Source of the DNA: JAGVSZ01 sp035456405
GTDB taxonomy: Bacteria > Pseudomonadota > Gammaproteobacteria > Burkholderiales > SG8-39
Reading direction: 5' to 3'
NCBI GenBank assembly: GCA_035456405.1
Contig: DATIDG010000020.1
Span: 1-64,000 of the forward strand
Length of the DNA: 64,000 nt
Shown here: piece by piece, positions 30,830-39,967 of the stretch
Layout of the letters: the number at the start of each line of letters is the position of its first letter
Position numbering within the stretch: the stretch's first letter is position 1
Program-made: the position numbers and the translations under genes
The notes under the pieces: generated by a model
The model's input: only the letters and a program-made list of their open reading frames with translations
Told to the model about the DNA's origin: nothing
Databases searched by the model: none

Positions 30830-33199
30830 TCACGCCACCTTGGCGAGCTGGAGCCAGGTCGACACGACCGTGTCCGGGTTGAGCGAGAGGCTCTCGATGC
30901 CTTCCGCCGCGAGCCAGCGCGCGAGATCGGGGTGATCGGATGGCCCCTGGCCGCAGATCCCGACGTACTTTCCCTGGCGCCGGCACGCCTGGATCGCCAT
31001 CCGCAACAGCACCTGCACCGCCGGGTCGCGCTCGTCGAAGCTTCCTGCAACGAGCTCCGAGTCGCGATCGAGCCCGAGCGTGAGCTGCGTGAGGTCGTTC
31101 GAGCCGATCGAGAAGCCGTCGAAGTGCTCGAGAAACTGGTCCGCCAGTATGGCGTTCGAGGGAAGCTCGCACATCATCACGATGCGCAGCCCGTTCTGGC
31201 CGCGCCGCAGTCCCTGGCTCGCGAGGAGCTCGATCACGCGCCGCGCTTCGGCGAGCGTCCGCACGAACGGGACCATTAGTTCGACGTTCGTGAGCCCCAT
31301 GTCGTTGCGCACCCGACGCATTGCCTCGCACTCCAGCGTGAAGCAGTCGCGGAACGCCGGCGCGATGTACCGCGACGCTCCTCTGAACCCGAGCATCGGG
31401 TTCTCCTCCTCCGGCTCGTACCGCGCGCCGCCGACGAGCTTGCGATACTCGTTCGACTTGAAGTCGGACAGGCGGACGATCACCTGCTTGGGCCAGAACG
31501 CGGCGGCGATGGTGGCGACGCCCTCGGCGAGCTTTTCCACGAAGAACGTGCGCGGGTCCGCATATCCGCGCGCCGCCTCCTCGACCTGCCGCTTAAGGTC
31601 GCCCGGCAAGTCCGGGTAGTCAAGCACCGCCTTCGGGTGCACTCCGATCATGTTGTTGATCACGAACTCGAGGCGGGCGAGGCCGACGCCGGCGTTCGGA
31701 AGCGCCGCGTGATCGAAGGCGAGCTGCGGGTTGCCAACGTTCATGCTGATCTTCACCGGGATTCGCGGCAGCTCGCCGACGGCCTGTGTGGTGACCTCGA
31801 ACGGCAGCCGGCCGGCGTACACGTTGCCGGTGTCGCCTTCGGCGCAGGAGACGGTCACCTCGTCGCCATCGCGCAGGCGCGCGGTGGCGTCGCCGCTGCC
31901 GACGATCGCGGGGATGCCGAGCTCGCGGGCGATGATTGCGGCGTGACACGTGCGCCCGCCGCGGTTGGTGACGATGGCGGCCGCCCGCTTCATGACCGGC
32001 TCCCAGTTAGGGTCAGTCATGTCGGTGACGAGCACGTCGCCCGGCTGGACACGGACCATCTCGGTCGCGTCCTTCACGATGCGGACGCGGCCGGCGCCGA
32101 TCTTCTGCCCGATAGCGCGGCCGGTGACCAGCACGCTCGACTTCGACGCGAGGCGGTACTGCTCCTGCCTCTCCCTGTTCGCCTGCGACTTCACCGTCTC
32201 GGGCCGCGCCTGAAGGATGTAGATCCGCCCGTCGAGCCCGTCTTTGCCCCACTCGATGTCCATCGGACGCCCATAGTGGCGTTCGATCTCCACCGCGAAG
32301 CGCGCGAGCTCGGTCGCGTCGGCGTCATCGATGCAGAACCGGTGCCGGTCGGCGGGCGGCACGTCGACGGTGCGTGTTGTCGGCCCGCTACGGCCGCCGT
32401 CCGCGAACACCATCTTGGTGAGCTTGGAGCCGAGGCCGCGCCGGATGACCGCTTGCTTGCCGGCCGCCAGCATCGGCTTGTGCACGTAGAACTCGTCCGG
32501 GTTGACCGTGCCCTGCACCACCGTTTCGCCGAGCCCGTACGACGCGGTGATGAACACGACGTCCCGGAAGCCCGATTCGGTGTCGAGCGTGAACATGACG
32601 CCACTCGCGCCGAGGTCGCTCCGCACCATGCGCTGCACCCCGGCCGACAGGGCGACCTCCGCGTGCGCGAAGCCTTTGTGCACCCGGTAGGAAATGGCGC
32701 GGTCGTTGTAGAGCGACGCAAACACGTGCCTGATCGCGTCGAGCACGCTCGCGACGCCGCCCACGTTCAGGAACGTCTCCTGCTGTCCGGCGAAGGAGGC
32801 GTCCGGCAGGTCCTCCGCAGTCGCGCTCGAGCGCACCGCCACCGGGAACTCGCCGTCCTGCATCAGCGCCCTATACTCGGCCGTGACCGCGGCCTCGAGC
32901 CGCGGGGGCAGCGGTGCTTCCACGATCCACTTCCGGATGTCGGCCCCGCAGCGTGCCAGCGCCTCGACGTCGTCGGGATCGAGCGCCGCGAGGCGGGCGT
33001 CGATGCGCTTCGCCAGGCCCGCACCGTCGAGAAACTCGCGGTAGGCGGCCGCAGTGGTCGCGAACCCGCCGGGGACCCGGATTCCGCGCGCCGCGAGGTG
33101 GCCGATCATCTCGCCGAGCGACGCATTCTTCCCGCCGACGCGCGCGAGATCGCTCATCCGGAGATCCTGGAACCGCACCACGTAGTCTTTTGCCGCCAT
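30830..33199 (-). CDS. ppsA: phosphoenolpyruvate synthase
   Basis: The 789-residue enzyme makes PEP from pyruvate and ATP in gluconeogenesis. The start is ATG 33199, with GGAG five bases upstream; a GTG two codons earlier is less likely. N-terminal nucleotide domain (GGKNASLGEM), swivelling phosphohistidine H419 (NRGGRTCHAAIIARELG) and the C-terminal PEP domain (FSIGSNDLTQLTLG, GICGQGPSDHPD) are complete. Divergent from ppsR, its regulator. Confidence 0.96.
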   Translation of the reverse strand: MAAKDYVVRFQDLRMSDLARVGGKNASLGEMIGHLAARGIRVPGGFATTAAAYREFLDGAGLAKRIDARLAALDPDDVEALARCGADIRKWIVEAPLPPRLEAAVTAEYRALMQDGEFPVAVRSSATAEDLPDASFAGQQETFLNVGGVASVLDAIRHVFASLYNDRAISYRVHKGFAHAEVALSAGVQRMVRSDLGASGVMFTLDTESGFRDVVFITASYGLGETVVQGTVNPDEFYVHKPMLAAGKQAVIRRGLGSKLTKMVFADGGRSGPTTRTVDVPPADRHRFCIDDADATELARFAVEIERHYGRPMDIEWGKDGLDGRIYILQARPETVKSQANRERQEQYRLASKSSVLVTGRAIGQKIGAGRVRIVKDATEMVRVQPGDVLVTDMTDPNWEPVMKRAAAIVTNRGGRTCHAAIIARELGIPAIVGSGDATARLRDGDEVTVSCAEGDTGNVYAGRLPFEVTTQAVGELPRIPVKISMNVGNPQLAFDHAALPNAGVGLARLEFVINNMIGVHPKAVLDYPDLPGDLKRQVEEAARGYADPRTFFVEKLAEGVATIAAAFWPKQVIVRLSDFKSNEYRKLVGGARYEPEEENPMLGFRGASRYIAPAFRDCFTLECEAMRRVRNDMGLTNVELMVPFVRTLAEARRVIELLASQGLRRGQNGLRIVMMCELPSNAILADQFLEHFDGFSIGSNDLTQLTLGLDRDSELVAGSFDERDPAVQVLLRMAIQACRRQGKYVGICGQGPSDHPDLARWLAAEGIESLSLNPDTVVSTWLQLAKVA

Positions 33200-33214
33200 T
33201 TCCACTCCGTTCGG

Positions 33215-33243
33215 TTGCCGCTGCAGGCGAAAGCCGATATTTT
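33215..33243 (+). promoter_or_regulatory. candidate ppsR promoter
   Basis: TTGCCG (33215-33220), a 17-base spacer and TATTTT (33238-33243), 35 bases before the ppsR ATG. The opposite strand of this interval must also hold the ppsA promoter. Confidence 0.45.
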
Positions 33244-33277
33244 ACCGGCGCGCCCCTTCGCCCGTATCGTCACAGAC

Positions 33278-34105
33278 ATGCCCCAACGCAGCCGCACCGT
33301 GTTCTTCGTGTCCGACGGCACCGGGATCACCGCCGAGATGCTCGGGCACGGCCTGCTCACGCAGTTCGAGGGCATTCAGTTCACCCAGGCGGTGATCCCG
33401 TTCGTCGACAGCGTAGAGAAGGCCGAGGAGTGCCTGCAGCGCATCGCGGAGGCGAAAGCGCGCTCGGAGGCGCGGCCGATCGTCTTCTGCACGCTCATTG
33501 ACGACGCGGTGCGGGCCACGCTGCGCCGCGCCGACGCGCTCGTCCTCGATTTCTTCGAGGGGTTCCTCAACCCGCTCGAGGCGGAGTTCAACACGCGCTC
33601 ATCGCACGCCGTCGGGCGCTCGCACAGCGCCGCGCACAACAAGGAATACCACGACCGGATCGAAGCGGTGAACTACGCGCTCGCCCATGACGACGGCCTG
33701 GGCAGCCGCGACCTGGGGCGGGCCGACGTGATCCTGGTCGGCGTCTCGCGCAGCGGGAAGACGCCGACCTGCCTCTACATGGCCCTCCAGTTCGGCATAA
33801 AGGCGGCCAACTATCCGCTGACGCCTGACGATTTCGAGCGCGGCGAGCTCCCGGCCTCGGTCGCGCCCCATCTCGGCAAGCTGTTCGGCCTCACCATCGC
33901 GCCCGACCGCCTGAGCGAGATCCGGCGAGAGCGGCGCCCCGACAGCCGCTATGCGCGTCTGGACAACTGCCGCTACGAGGTCGAGGAAGGGGAGAAGCTC
34001 ATGCGTCGCCACGGCATCCAGTGGCTCAATTCGACGACGCGCTCGATCGAGGAGATTGCCACCAAGATCCTGCAAGCCGTGAAGCTCGAGCGGCGCGCGT
34101 ACTGA
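33278..34105 (+). CDS. ppsR: PEP synthetase regulatory protein (kinase/pyrophosphorylase)
   Basis: A 275-residue DUF299 protein. P-loop GVSRSGKT (155-162) and the N-terminal FFVSDGTGITAEMLGHGLL are characteristic. It inactivates PEP synthase by ADP-dependent threonine phosphorylation and reactivates it by phosphorolysis. ATG 33278 fits the family N-terminus; the longer frame upstream is antisense to ppsA. Its neighbour ppsA is the expected target. Confidence 0.94.
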   Translation: MPQRSRTVFFVSDGTGITAEMLGHGLLTQFEGIQFTQAVIPFVDSVEKAEECLQRIAEAKARSEARPIVFCTLIDDAVRATLRRADALVLDFFEGFLNPLEAEFNTRSSHAVGRSHSAAHNKEYHDRIEAVNYALAHDDGLGSRDLGRADVILVGVSRSGKTPTCLYMALQFGIKAANYPLTPDDFERGELPASVAPHLGKLFGLTIAPDRLSEIRRERRPDSRYARLDNCRYEVEEGEKLMRRHGIQWLNSTTRSIEEIATKILQAVKLERRAY

Positions 34106-34112
34106 GCATCCT

Positions 34113-34910
34113 TCAGGAACGCCGCTGCTGGCGCACCTGCTCGAACAGGCAGATTGCCGCGGCGGCGGCGACGTTGAGGGACTCGAGTCGGCCCGGCATG
34201 GGGATACGCACGCGCAGGCTCGCCGCGCCGGCAAGCTCGCGCGACACGCCGGAGCCCTCCGACCCGAAGATCCAGGCAACCGGTCCCCGCAGGTCGGCTT
34301 CGAACACCGCGATTCCGGACTGCACGTCCGTGGTCGCTACTGTGCCCCGATGGCCCGCGGCCACCTCGGTCAGCGTCGCGCGCTCGTGGATCGCAAGGAA
34401 GAAGTGCGCGCCCTGCCCGGCGCGCAGCACCTTGGGCGACCAGGCGAACACGCAACCCTTCGACAGGAACACGTGCCGGGCACCGGCGGCTGCAGCCGTC
34501 CGCAGCATCGAACCGAGATTCCCGGGGTCCTGGATGCCGTCGAGAAGCAGGCAGGTCTCGGCGCGCGCCGGCGGCGCGGGGGGGCCCGGCGTGCCGATGA
34601 CAGCAAGGAGACCGACGGGCTCGACCACTTGCGCGATTTCCGCGAACAGCCGGTCGGAGACAAGCACCCGGGCGCGCGCTGGGGCCGACTCGAAGAGCCG
34701 GCGGATTTCCGCGCGCGCATGCGCCGACTCGCTCGCCACAACGGCCTCGGCGACGCCGCCGGCGTCGCGATACGACGCCAGAAGGTGAGGTCCGTCGAGT
34801 AGGGTCGCGCCCTGCTCCCGGCGCTCCCGCGCCGACGAAGCGAGACGCGCGATGCGCTTGAAAAGTGCGTTGTCGCGCGAACTGATACGCTTGAATGAAA
34901 CTTCGGTCAT
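34113..34910 (-). CDS. TrmH/SpoU-family RNA 2'-O-methyltransferase
   Basis: A 265-residue protein. The N-terminal substrate-binding domain (SRDNALFKRIARLASSARER, DGPHLL) is followed by the SPOUT knot: motif 1 QDPGNLGSMLRTA (127-139), motif 2 IFGSEGSGVS (214-223) and motif 3 IPMPGRLESLNVAAAAAI (236-253). It methylates ribose in tRNA or rRNA; the target cannot be read from sequence. It sits between senB and ppsR, convergent with ppsR. Confidence 0.92.
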   Translation of the reverse strand: MTEVSFKRISSRDNALFKRIARLASSARERREQGATLLDGPHLLASYRDAGGVAEAVVASESAHARAEIRRLFESAPARARVLVSDRLFAEIAQVVEPVGLLAVIGTPGPPAPPARAETCLLLDGIQDPGNLGSMLRTAAAAGARHVFLSKGCVFAWSPKVLRAGQGAHFFLAIHERATLTEVAAGHRGTVATTDVQSGIAVFEADLRGPVAWIFGSEGSGVSRELAGAASLRVRIPMPGRLESLNVAAAAAICLFEQVRQQRRS

Positions 34911-34939
34911 CGCGCCGCGAGGAGTCTAGCAGACCAAGA

Positions 34940-35899
34940 ATGCGCATCGCGATCGTAACGCCGTCGGCCGCCAGCACGCGCACCGGCAACCGCCACACGG
35001 CGCAGCGCTATGCGGCGTTCCTGCGCGCGGCCGGGCACCGCGTGCGCGTGGCCTCGGCCTGGGACGGCGCCGCGTGCGATCTCATGATCGCCCTCCATGC
35101 GCGCAAGAGTCACGACTCGATAGCGCGCTTCCGCGCGCACCATCCCTGGCATCCGCTCCTCGTCGTGCTGACCGGCACGGACCTGTACCGCGACATCCGC
35201 ACCGACCCCTCCGCGCAGGCGTCGCTCGAGATGGCGAGTCTTCTCGTCTCGCTGCAGGAAATGGGTCGGCTCGAGTTGGCCCGCCGCCTGCGAGCGAAGG
35301 TCCGCGTGATCTATCAGTCGGCGCGCGTCTCGCGCCGGGCGACGCCGCCGCGGCGGCGCTTCCGCGTCTGCGTGCTTGGTCACCTGCGCGATGAGAAGGA
35401 TCCGTTCCGGGCCGCGCTCGCACTGACGCATCTGCCCGAGGCACCCGCTGTCGAGGTCGTGCACGTCGGCGATGCGCTCACGCCGGCAATGGCGGACGAG
35501 GCGCGAGGCCTGATGCGCGCCGATTCGCGCTACCGCTGGGTGGGGGGCGTGCCGCACTCCAGGGCCCTCGCGTGGCTCGCGCGCAGCCATCTGCTGGTCG
35601 TAAGCTCGCGCATGGAAGGCGGCGCCAATGTCATTTGCGAAGCCGCGCGTGCGGGCGTGCCGGTGGTCGCGTCCCGTGTGCCCGGGAACGTGGGCATGCT
35701 CGGCCGCGGCTACCCGGGCTACTACCCGCTCGAGGACGACCGCGCGCTCGCGCGGCTCATTGCCCGGGCGAGCGCCGATGCGCGTTTTTACACGCGCCTG
35801 AAGGCAGGCGTTGCGGCACGACGCGGACTGTTCACGCCGGCATCCGAACGCCGCGGCCTGCTCGCCGTCGTCCACGAAGCAGTGCGCGCGCGGCGTTAG
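34940..35899 (+). CDS. senB: SenB-like selenosugar synthase (TIGR04348-type glycosyltransferase)
   Basis: A 319-residue GT-B-type protein starting MRIAIVTPSAASTRTGNRHT. The distinctive segments WDGAACDLMIALHARKSHDS and VVLTGTDLYRDI match the TIGR04348 family, of which SenB of selenoneine biosynthesis is the characterised member; SenB makes a selenosugar from a UDP-sugar and selenophosphate. The C-terminal half has the sugar-nucleotide site (SRMEGGANVICEAARAGVPVVAS). ATG 34940 is 29 bases from the divergent methyltransferase start; the stop overlaps rnhB by 4 bases. senA and senC are absent from the window, so the product is uncertain. Confidence 0.75.
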   Translation: MRIAIVTPSAASTRTGNRHTAQRYAAFLRAAGHRVRVASAWDGAACDLMIALHARKSHDSIARFRAHHPWHPLLVVLTGTDLYRDIRTDPSAQASLEMASLLVSLQEMGRLELARRLRAKVRVIYQSARVSRRATPPRRRFRVCVLGHLRDEKDPFRAALALTHLPEAPAVEVVHVGDALTPAMADEARGLMRADSRYRWVGGVPHSRALAWLARSHLLVVSSRMEGGANVICEAARAGVPVVASRVPGNVGMLGRGYPGYYPLEDDRALARLIARASADARFYTRLKAGVAARRGLFTPASERRGLLAVVHEAVRARR

Positions 35900-36519
35900 C
35901 CGATCTCGCCCTCGAACAGCGCAGACTGCACGGGCGTCCGGCCTGTCGCCAGCAACTCCTTTACCGGACCGAAGTTGGCGCGGTGTGCGACGCAGGGTCC
36001 GACTTGCCGAAGTGCCTCGAGATGGTCGGGAGTCGGATAGCCCTTGTGTCGATCGAAGCCGTAGCGCGGAAAGCGCGCGTGCAGGCGGACCATCTCCGCA
36101 TCGCGCTCGGTCTTCGCCAGGATCGACGCCGCCGAGATTGCCCTCACGGCAGTGTCTCCCCCGACCACTGCTGCCGCGGGGATGGCCACTTCCGGACAGT
36201 GCAGCCCGTCGACCAGCACCCGTTCGGGTCGGACCGGAAGCGTCTCGATCGCCCGCTTCATCGCCAGCAGGCTCGCGCGCAGGATGTTGAGCGCGTCGAT
36301 TTCCGCTACCGAGGCCCACGCAACCGCCCAGGCGAGCGAGCGCGCGCGAATCCGGTCCGCGAGCTCGAGCCGCGTCGACGCGGCGAGCTTCTTAGAGTCG
36401 TCTAGGCCCCGGATCGGCCGGCCGGCGTCAAGGATCACCGCAGCGGCGTAGACCGGCCCCGCGAGCGGGCCCCTGCCCGCTTCGTCCACGCCGCACACCA
36501 CCAGACGGGTGCGTGTCAC
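35896..36519 (-). CDS. rnhB: ribonuclease HII
   Basis: The 207-residue enzyme removes RNA from RNA-DNA hybrids and single ribonucleotides. Asp-Glu pair in VDEAGRGPLAGPV, LDDSKKL, the ASILAKTERD segment and GYPTPDHLEAL are present. GTG start at 36519, 6 bases after the lpxB stop, last gene of the long envelope operon. Confidence 0.95.
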   Translation of the reverse strand: MTRTRLVVCGVDEAGRGPLAGPVYAAAVILDAGRPIRGLDDSKKLAASTRLELADRIRARSLAWAVAWASVAEIDALNILRASLLAMKRAIETLPVRPERVLVDGLHCPEVAIPAAAVVGGDTAVRAISAASILAKTERDAEMVRLHARFPRYGFDRHKGYPTPDHLEALRQVGPCVAHRANFGPVKELLATGRTPVQSALFEGEIG

Positions 36520-36525
36520 GTGCCT

Positions 36526-37683
36526 TCACCCCGTGGCGTCGCGCACCAGCGGGAGCAGCGCGTCGGCAGCTCGCTCCGCCGAGTCGCGCCGCAACTCCGC
36601 GTGCAGGCGCAGGAAGCGCTCCTCGATCGCCCACCGGAACGGGGCGTCGGCGAGCATGTTCCCCACCGCCTGAGCGAGATTCTCCGGCGTCGCATCGTGC
36701 TGCATGAACTCGGGCACGACGGCCTCGCCGCAGAGGATGTTCGGCAGGCCGACGTGAGGCACACGGATGAGGCGCTTCGCGATCAGGTAGGAAACCGGCG
36801 CGACCCGGTACGCGATCACCATTGCGCGCCCGGTCAGCGCGCCTTCGAGCGTCACCGTCCCGCTCGTCGCGAGGGCCACGTCGCACGCCGCGAGCGCGTC
36901 CCGGGCGTGCCCGAAGAGCAGCGCCATAGGCAGCTCGCGCGCATCGCGGCGATAGAGCTCAGTCTCAAAGAGCTCGCGCGTCTCGCGCGTGACGAGCGGC
37001 ACGACGAAGCGCGCGGCGGGCAGCCGCGCGTGCAGGAGCTTCGCGGTCTCGATGAACGGCCCGGACATCATCTCCAGCTCCGACTGCCGGCTGCCGGGCA
37101 GGATCGCGACCACCGGGACGTGCGCGGGCAGGCGCAGCTGCTCGCGCACCCCCTCGCGGTCGGCGTACGTGGGAATCTCGTCCGCCAGGGGGTGCCCGAC
37201 GTACGTCACATCGACGCCGGATTTCCGGTAGAGCGGTTCCTCGAACGGAAACAGGACGAGGAGGTGCGACACGTAGCTCTTCATCCGGCGGATGCGGCCG
37301 CGCCGCCACGCCCAGACCTGCGGGCTCACTAGGTGCGCGGTGCGCAAACCCGCGCGCTTGAGCTTGCGTTCCAGCCCAAGATTGAACTCGGGCGAATCGA
37401 TGCCGACGAAGAGCTGCGCTCGCAGCGCCCGCACCCGGCGGAAGATCTCGCCGCGGATCGCGAGCAGCTCGCGCAGGTGCCGCACCACCTCCACGAAGCC
37501 GCGCACCGCGAGCTTCTCCTGCGGAAACCAGGAATCGAAGCCGGCGGCGACCATCCTCGGTCCGCCGACGCCGCAGAACTCCGCTTCGGGAAGCCTCCGG
37601 CGCAGCGCCTCGATCAGCCGGCTGCCGAGCAGATCCCCTGAGGCCTCGCCCGCGACCAGCGCGATCCGGACGGGCTCGGCCAC
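36526..37683 (-). CDS. lpxB: lipid-A-disaccharide synthase
   Basis: A 385-residue glycosyltransferase (GT19) that joins UDP-diacylglucosamine and lipid X. I start at GTG 37683, 10 bases after the lpxA stop, because RIALVAGEASGDLLGSRLIEAL is the family N-terminus; the ATG at 37776 lies inside lpxA. SPQVWAWRRGRIRRM, YVGHPLADE, LPGSRQSE and ATSGTVTLEGAL are intact. Confidence 0.95.
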   Translation of the reverse strand: MAEPVRIALVAGEASGDLLGSRLIEALRRRLPEAEFCGVGGPRMVAAGFDSWFPQEKLAVRGFVEVVRHLRELLAIRGEIFRRVRALRAQLFVGIDSPEFNLGLERKLKRAGLRTAHLVSPQVWAWRRGRIRRMKSYVSHLLVLFPFEEPLYRKSGVDVTYVGHPLADEIPTYADREGVREQLRLPAHVPVVAILPGSRQSELEMMSGPFIETAKLLHARLPAARFVVPLVTRETRELFETELYRRDARELPMALLFGHARDALAACDVALATSGTVTLEGALTGRAMVIAYRVAPVSYLIAKRLIRVPHVGLPNILCGEAVVPEFMQHDATPENLAQAVGNMLADAPFRWAIEERFLRLHAELRRDSAERAADALLPLVRDATG

Positions 37684-37693
37684 GCTTTCCCGC

Positions 37694-38470
37694 TCAGCGA
37701 ACGATGCCGCGGGTAGCCGTGCGCAGGAAGTCGGCAAGCGCCGCCACCTCCGGGCTCGAGGCCGCCTGCTCGGCAAGAACGGACTGCGCCTGCGCGAGCG
37801 AGAGTCCGCGCCGGTAGAGCGTCCGGTAAGCCTCAGTGAGCGCCGCTATCGCTTCCGCGGTGAAGCTGCGCCGGCGCAAGCCCTCGACATTCAGTCCGAG
37901 CGCCTTCGGCGGGCTGCCCGCCACGGTGACGTACGGCGGCACGTCCTGCCGCAGCATCGTGCCGCCGCCGAGCATCACGTGCGCGCCGATGCGGACAAAC
38001 TGATGCACGCCGGAGAACCCGCCGAGGATCGCCCAGTCCCCAATGTGGCAATGGCCGGCAAGCTGGGTGTTGTTCGCGAGCACAGTCCGGTTGCCGATCT
38101 GGCAGTCGTGAGCAAGGTGGACGTACGACATGATCCAGTTGTCGTCGCCGACGCGCGTAACGCCGGCATCCTTCCTGGTGCCGGTGTTGAACGTGCAGAA
38201 CTCCCGGATCGTATTGCGGTCGCCGATCTCCAGGCGCGTCGGGTCGCCGGCGTGCGACTTGTCCTGCGGCGGTCCGCCGAGCGCGGTGAACGATCCGATG
38301 CGGTTGTCGCGGCCGATGCGCGTGTGCCCCTCGATGATCGTGTGCGAACCGACCTGCGTGCCCTCTCCGATCTCGACGTGCTCGCCGACGATCGAGTACG
38401 GACCGATCGCGACGCTCGCGCCCAGCCGCGCGCCGGGGTGGACGATCGCGGTCGCGTGGATGCTCGGCAT
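37694..38470 (-). CDS. lpxA: UDP-N-acetylglucosamine acyltransferase
   Basis: A 258-residue left-handed beta-helix protein with hexapeptide repeats from residue 3 to about 190 and a helical C-terminus. GGFSGVHQFVRIGAHVMLGGG holds the catalytic-region histidines. ATG 38470 (MPSIHATAIVHPGARLG) fits the family. It catalyses the first step of lipid A synthesis. Downstream of fabZ by 5 bases. Confidence 0.96.
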   Translation of the reverse strand: MPSIHATAIVHPGARLGASVAIGPYSIVGEHVEIGEGTQVGSHTIIEGHTRIGRDNRIGSFTALGGPPQDKSHAGDPTRLEIGDRNTIREFCTFNTGTRKDAGVTRVGDDNWIMSYVHLAHDCQIGNRTVLANNTQLAGHCHIGDWAILGGFSGVHQFVRIGAHVMLGGGTMLRQDVPPYVTVAGSPPKALGLNVEGLRRRSFTAEAIAALTEAYRTLYRRGLSLAQAQSVLAEQAASSPEVAALADFLRTATRGIVR

Positions 38471-38475
38471 GCCTG

Positions 38476-38919
38476 TCACGCAGCGCGCAGGGCACACATC
38501 ATCTTGGCCTCCGCCGCAAGCCGCTCGCCCACGCGCGCTTCGGTCGAGAACTTCCAGATCCCCTTGAGGTGCCGGTCGATGCGCGCATGCAGCGTCACCT
38601 GGTCGCCGGGCATCACGGGGCTCTTGAAGCGCGCCTCGTCGATGCCCACGAAGTAGACGACCGAATGCTCGTCGGGGAGCCGCTCGCCGGACTTGAACGC
38701 CAGGATTGCGGCTGCCTGCGCCATCGCCTCGATCACCATCACGCCCGGCATGACCGGGTGGTGCGGGAAGTGGCCCGGAAAGAACGGCTCGTTGATCGTG
38801 ACGTTCTTGAGCGCGACGATGCTCTTGCCCGGCTCCATCTCGAGCACGCGGTCCACCAGCAGGAACGGGTAGCGGTGAGGCAGGTGCTCGAGCACCGCCT
38901 TGATGTCCATCGCATTCAT
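38476..38919 (-). CDS. fabZ: 3-hydroxyacyl-[ACP] dehydratase FabZ
   Basis: The 147-residue hot-dog enzyme of fatty-acid elongation. LPHRYPFLLVDRV, FFPGHFPHHPVMPGVMVIEA (catalytic His and Glu) and FVGIDEARFKSPVMPGDQ are intact. ATG 38919 overlaps the lpxD stop (ATGA), giving translational coupling. Confidence 0.96.
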   Translation of the reverse strand: MNAMDIKAVLEHLPHRYPFLLVDRVLEMEPGKSIVALKNVTINEPFFPGHFPHHPVMPGVMVIEAMAQAAAILAFKSGERLPDEHSVVYFVGIDEARFKSPVMPGDQVTLHARIDRHLKGIWKFSTEARVGERLAAEAKMMCALRAA

Positions 38920-39956
38920 TCTTCTCGCTCCAGGTCTCGCACTCGGCGGTCGAGCGCGCGCAGCCGTTCCGTCACGCGCGCGAGGCCGCGCAGGTGCGCG
39001 ACGATGCGCCGCCATTCGCGCGCCTCCTCGGCGGGAATGACGCTGAGATAGGTGCCCGCCGCGTCGATGGATTTCGTCACGACGGTGCTGCCGGCAACGA
39101 TCACCCGGTCCGCTATCGTGAGATGTCCGCCGATCATCGCCGCACCGCCGATCATGCAGTGGCGCCCGATCGTCGTGCTGCCTGCAATGCCCACGCAGCC
39201 GGCAATCGCGGTATGCGCGCCGATGCGGCAGTTGTGGCCGATCTGGACCAGGTTGTCGAGCTTGACGCCATCCTCGATCACGGTGTCCTCGATCGCCCCT
39301 CGGTCGATCGTGGTGTTGGCCCCGATCTCGACATCGGCGCCCACCAGCACCCGGCCGATTTGCGGGATCTTCAGCCACGCCCCTCCCTCCGGCGCGAACC
39401 CGAAGCCGTCGGCCCCGATCACGGCGCCGGAATGGACGATCGACCGTGAACCGATCTCGCAATCCGGGTAGACGGTCACCCGCGGATGCAGGCGGGCGTC
39501 CGGGCCGATTCTTGCGCCCTCGCCCACGATGCAGCCGGCCCCGAGCGACGCGCCGTGACCGAGGTGCGCCCGGCCGCCGATCACGCAGCCGGCCCCCACC
39601 TGGGAGGTCGGCGCGACGCTGGCGTCCGGCGCGATCACGGCCGACGGATGAACGCCCGGGGCGACCGGTGCAGGCGGGTTGAAGAGCGCAGAGACGCGCG
39701 CGAAGTAGGCATAGGGATCCTTGCAGACGATCCGGGGCAGTGTGGTGGCGTCCCGGTCCGCAGCGCCGACGATCACCGCCGACGCCTGCGTGCGCGCGAG
39801 GTCGGAACGGTATTTGGAATGCGCAAGGAAGGCGATCTGGCCGGGGCGGGCGCCGCGCAGGTTTGCGACCTGCGAAACGGAGACCTGCGGGTCGCCGATC
39901 ACATCGCCGCCGAACTTCGCCGCGATGTCGCCAAGCCTGACCGGGCCGGACACCAT
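38916..39956 (-). CDS. lpxD: UDP-3-O-acylglucosamine N-acyltransferase
   Basis: A 346-residue protein. N-terminal uridine-binding domain (about 1-105), hexapeptide left-handed helix (about 106-305; HSGAVIGADGFGFAPEGG, NTTIDRGAIEDTVIEDGVKLDN with QIGHNC following) and a C-terminal helix. Third lipid A step. ATG 39956 lies 11 bases after the skp stop. Confidence 0.96.
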   Translation of the reverse strand: MVSGPVRLGDIAAKFGGDVIGDPQVSVSQVANLRGARPGQIAFLAHSKYRSDLARTQASAVIVGAADRDATTLPRIVCKDPYAYFARVSALFNPPAPVAPGVHPSAVIAPDASVAPTSQVGAGCVIGGRAHLGHGASLGAGCIVGEGARIGPDARLHPRVTVYPDCEIGSRSIVHSGAVIGADGFGFAPEGGAWLKIPQIGRVLVGADVEIGANTTIDRGAIEDTVIEDGVKLDNLVQIGHNCRIGAHTAIAGCVGIAGSTTIGRHCMIGGAAMIGGHLTIADRVIVAGSTVVTKSIDAAGTYLSVIPAEEAREWRRIVAHLRGLARVTERLRALDRRVRDLEREE

Positions 39957-39967
39957 CGGCACGGCCG

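Noticed and set aside
31637..33277. long upstream part of the ppsR frame
   Set aside because: Antisense to ppsA; the PpsR family N-terminus begins at 33278.
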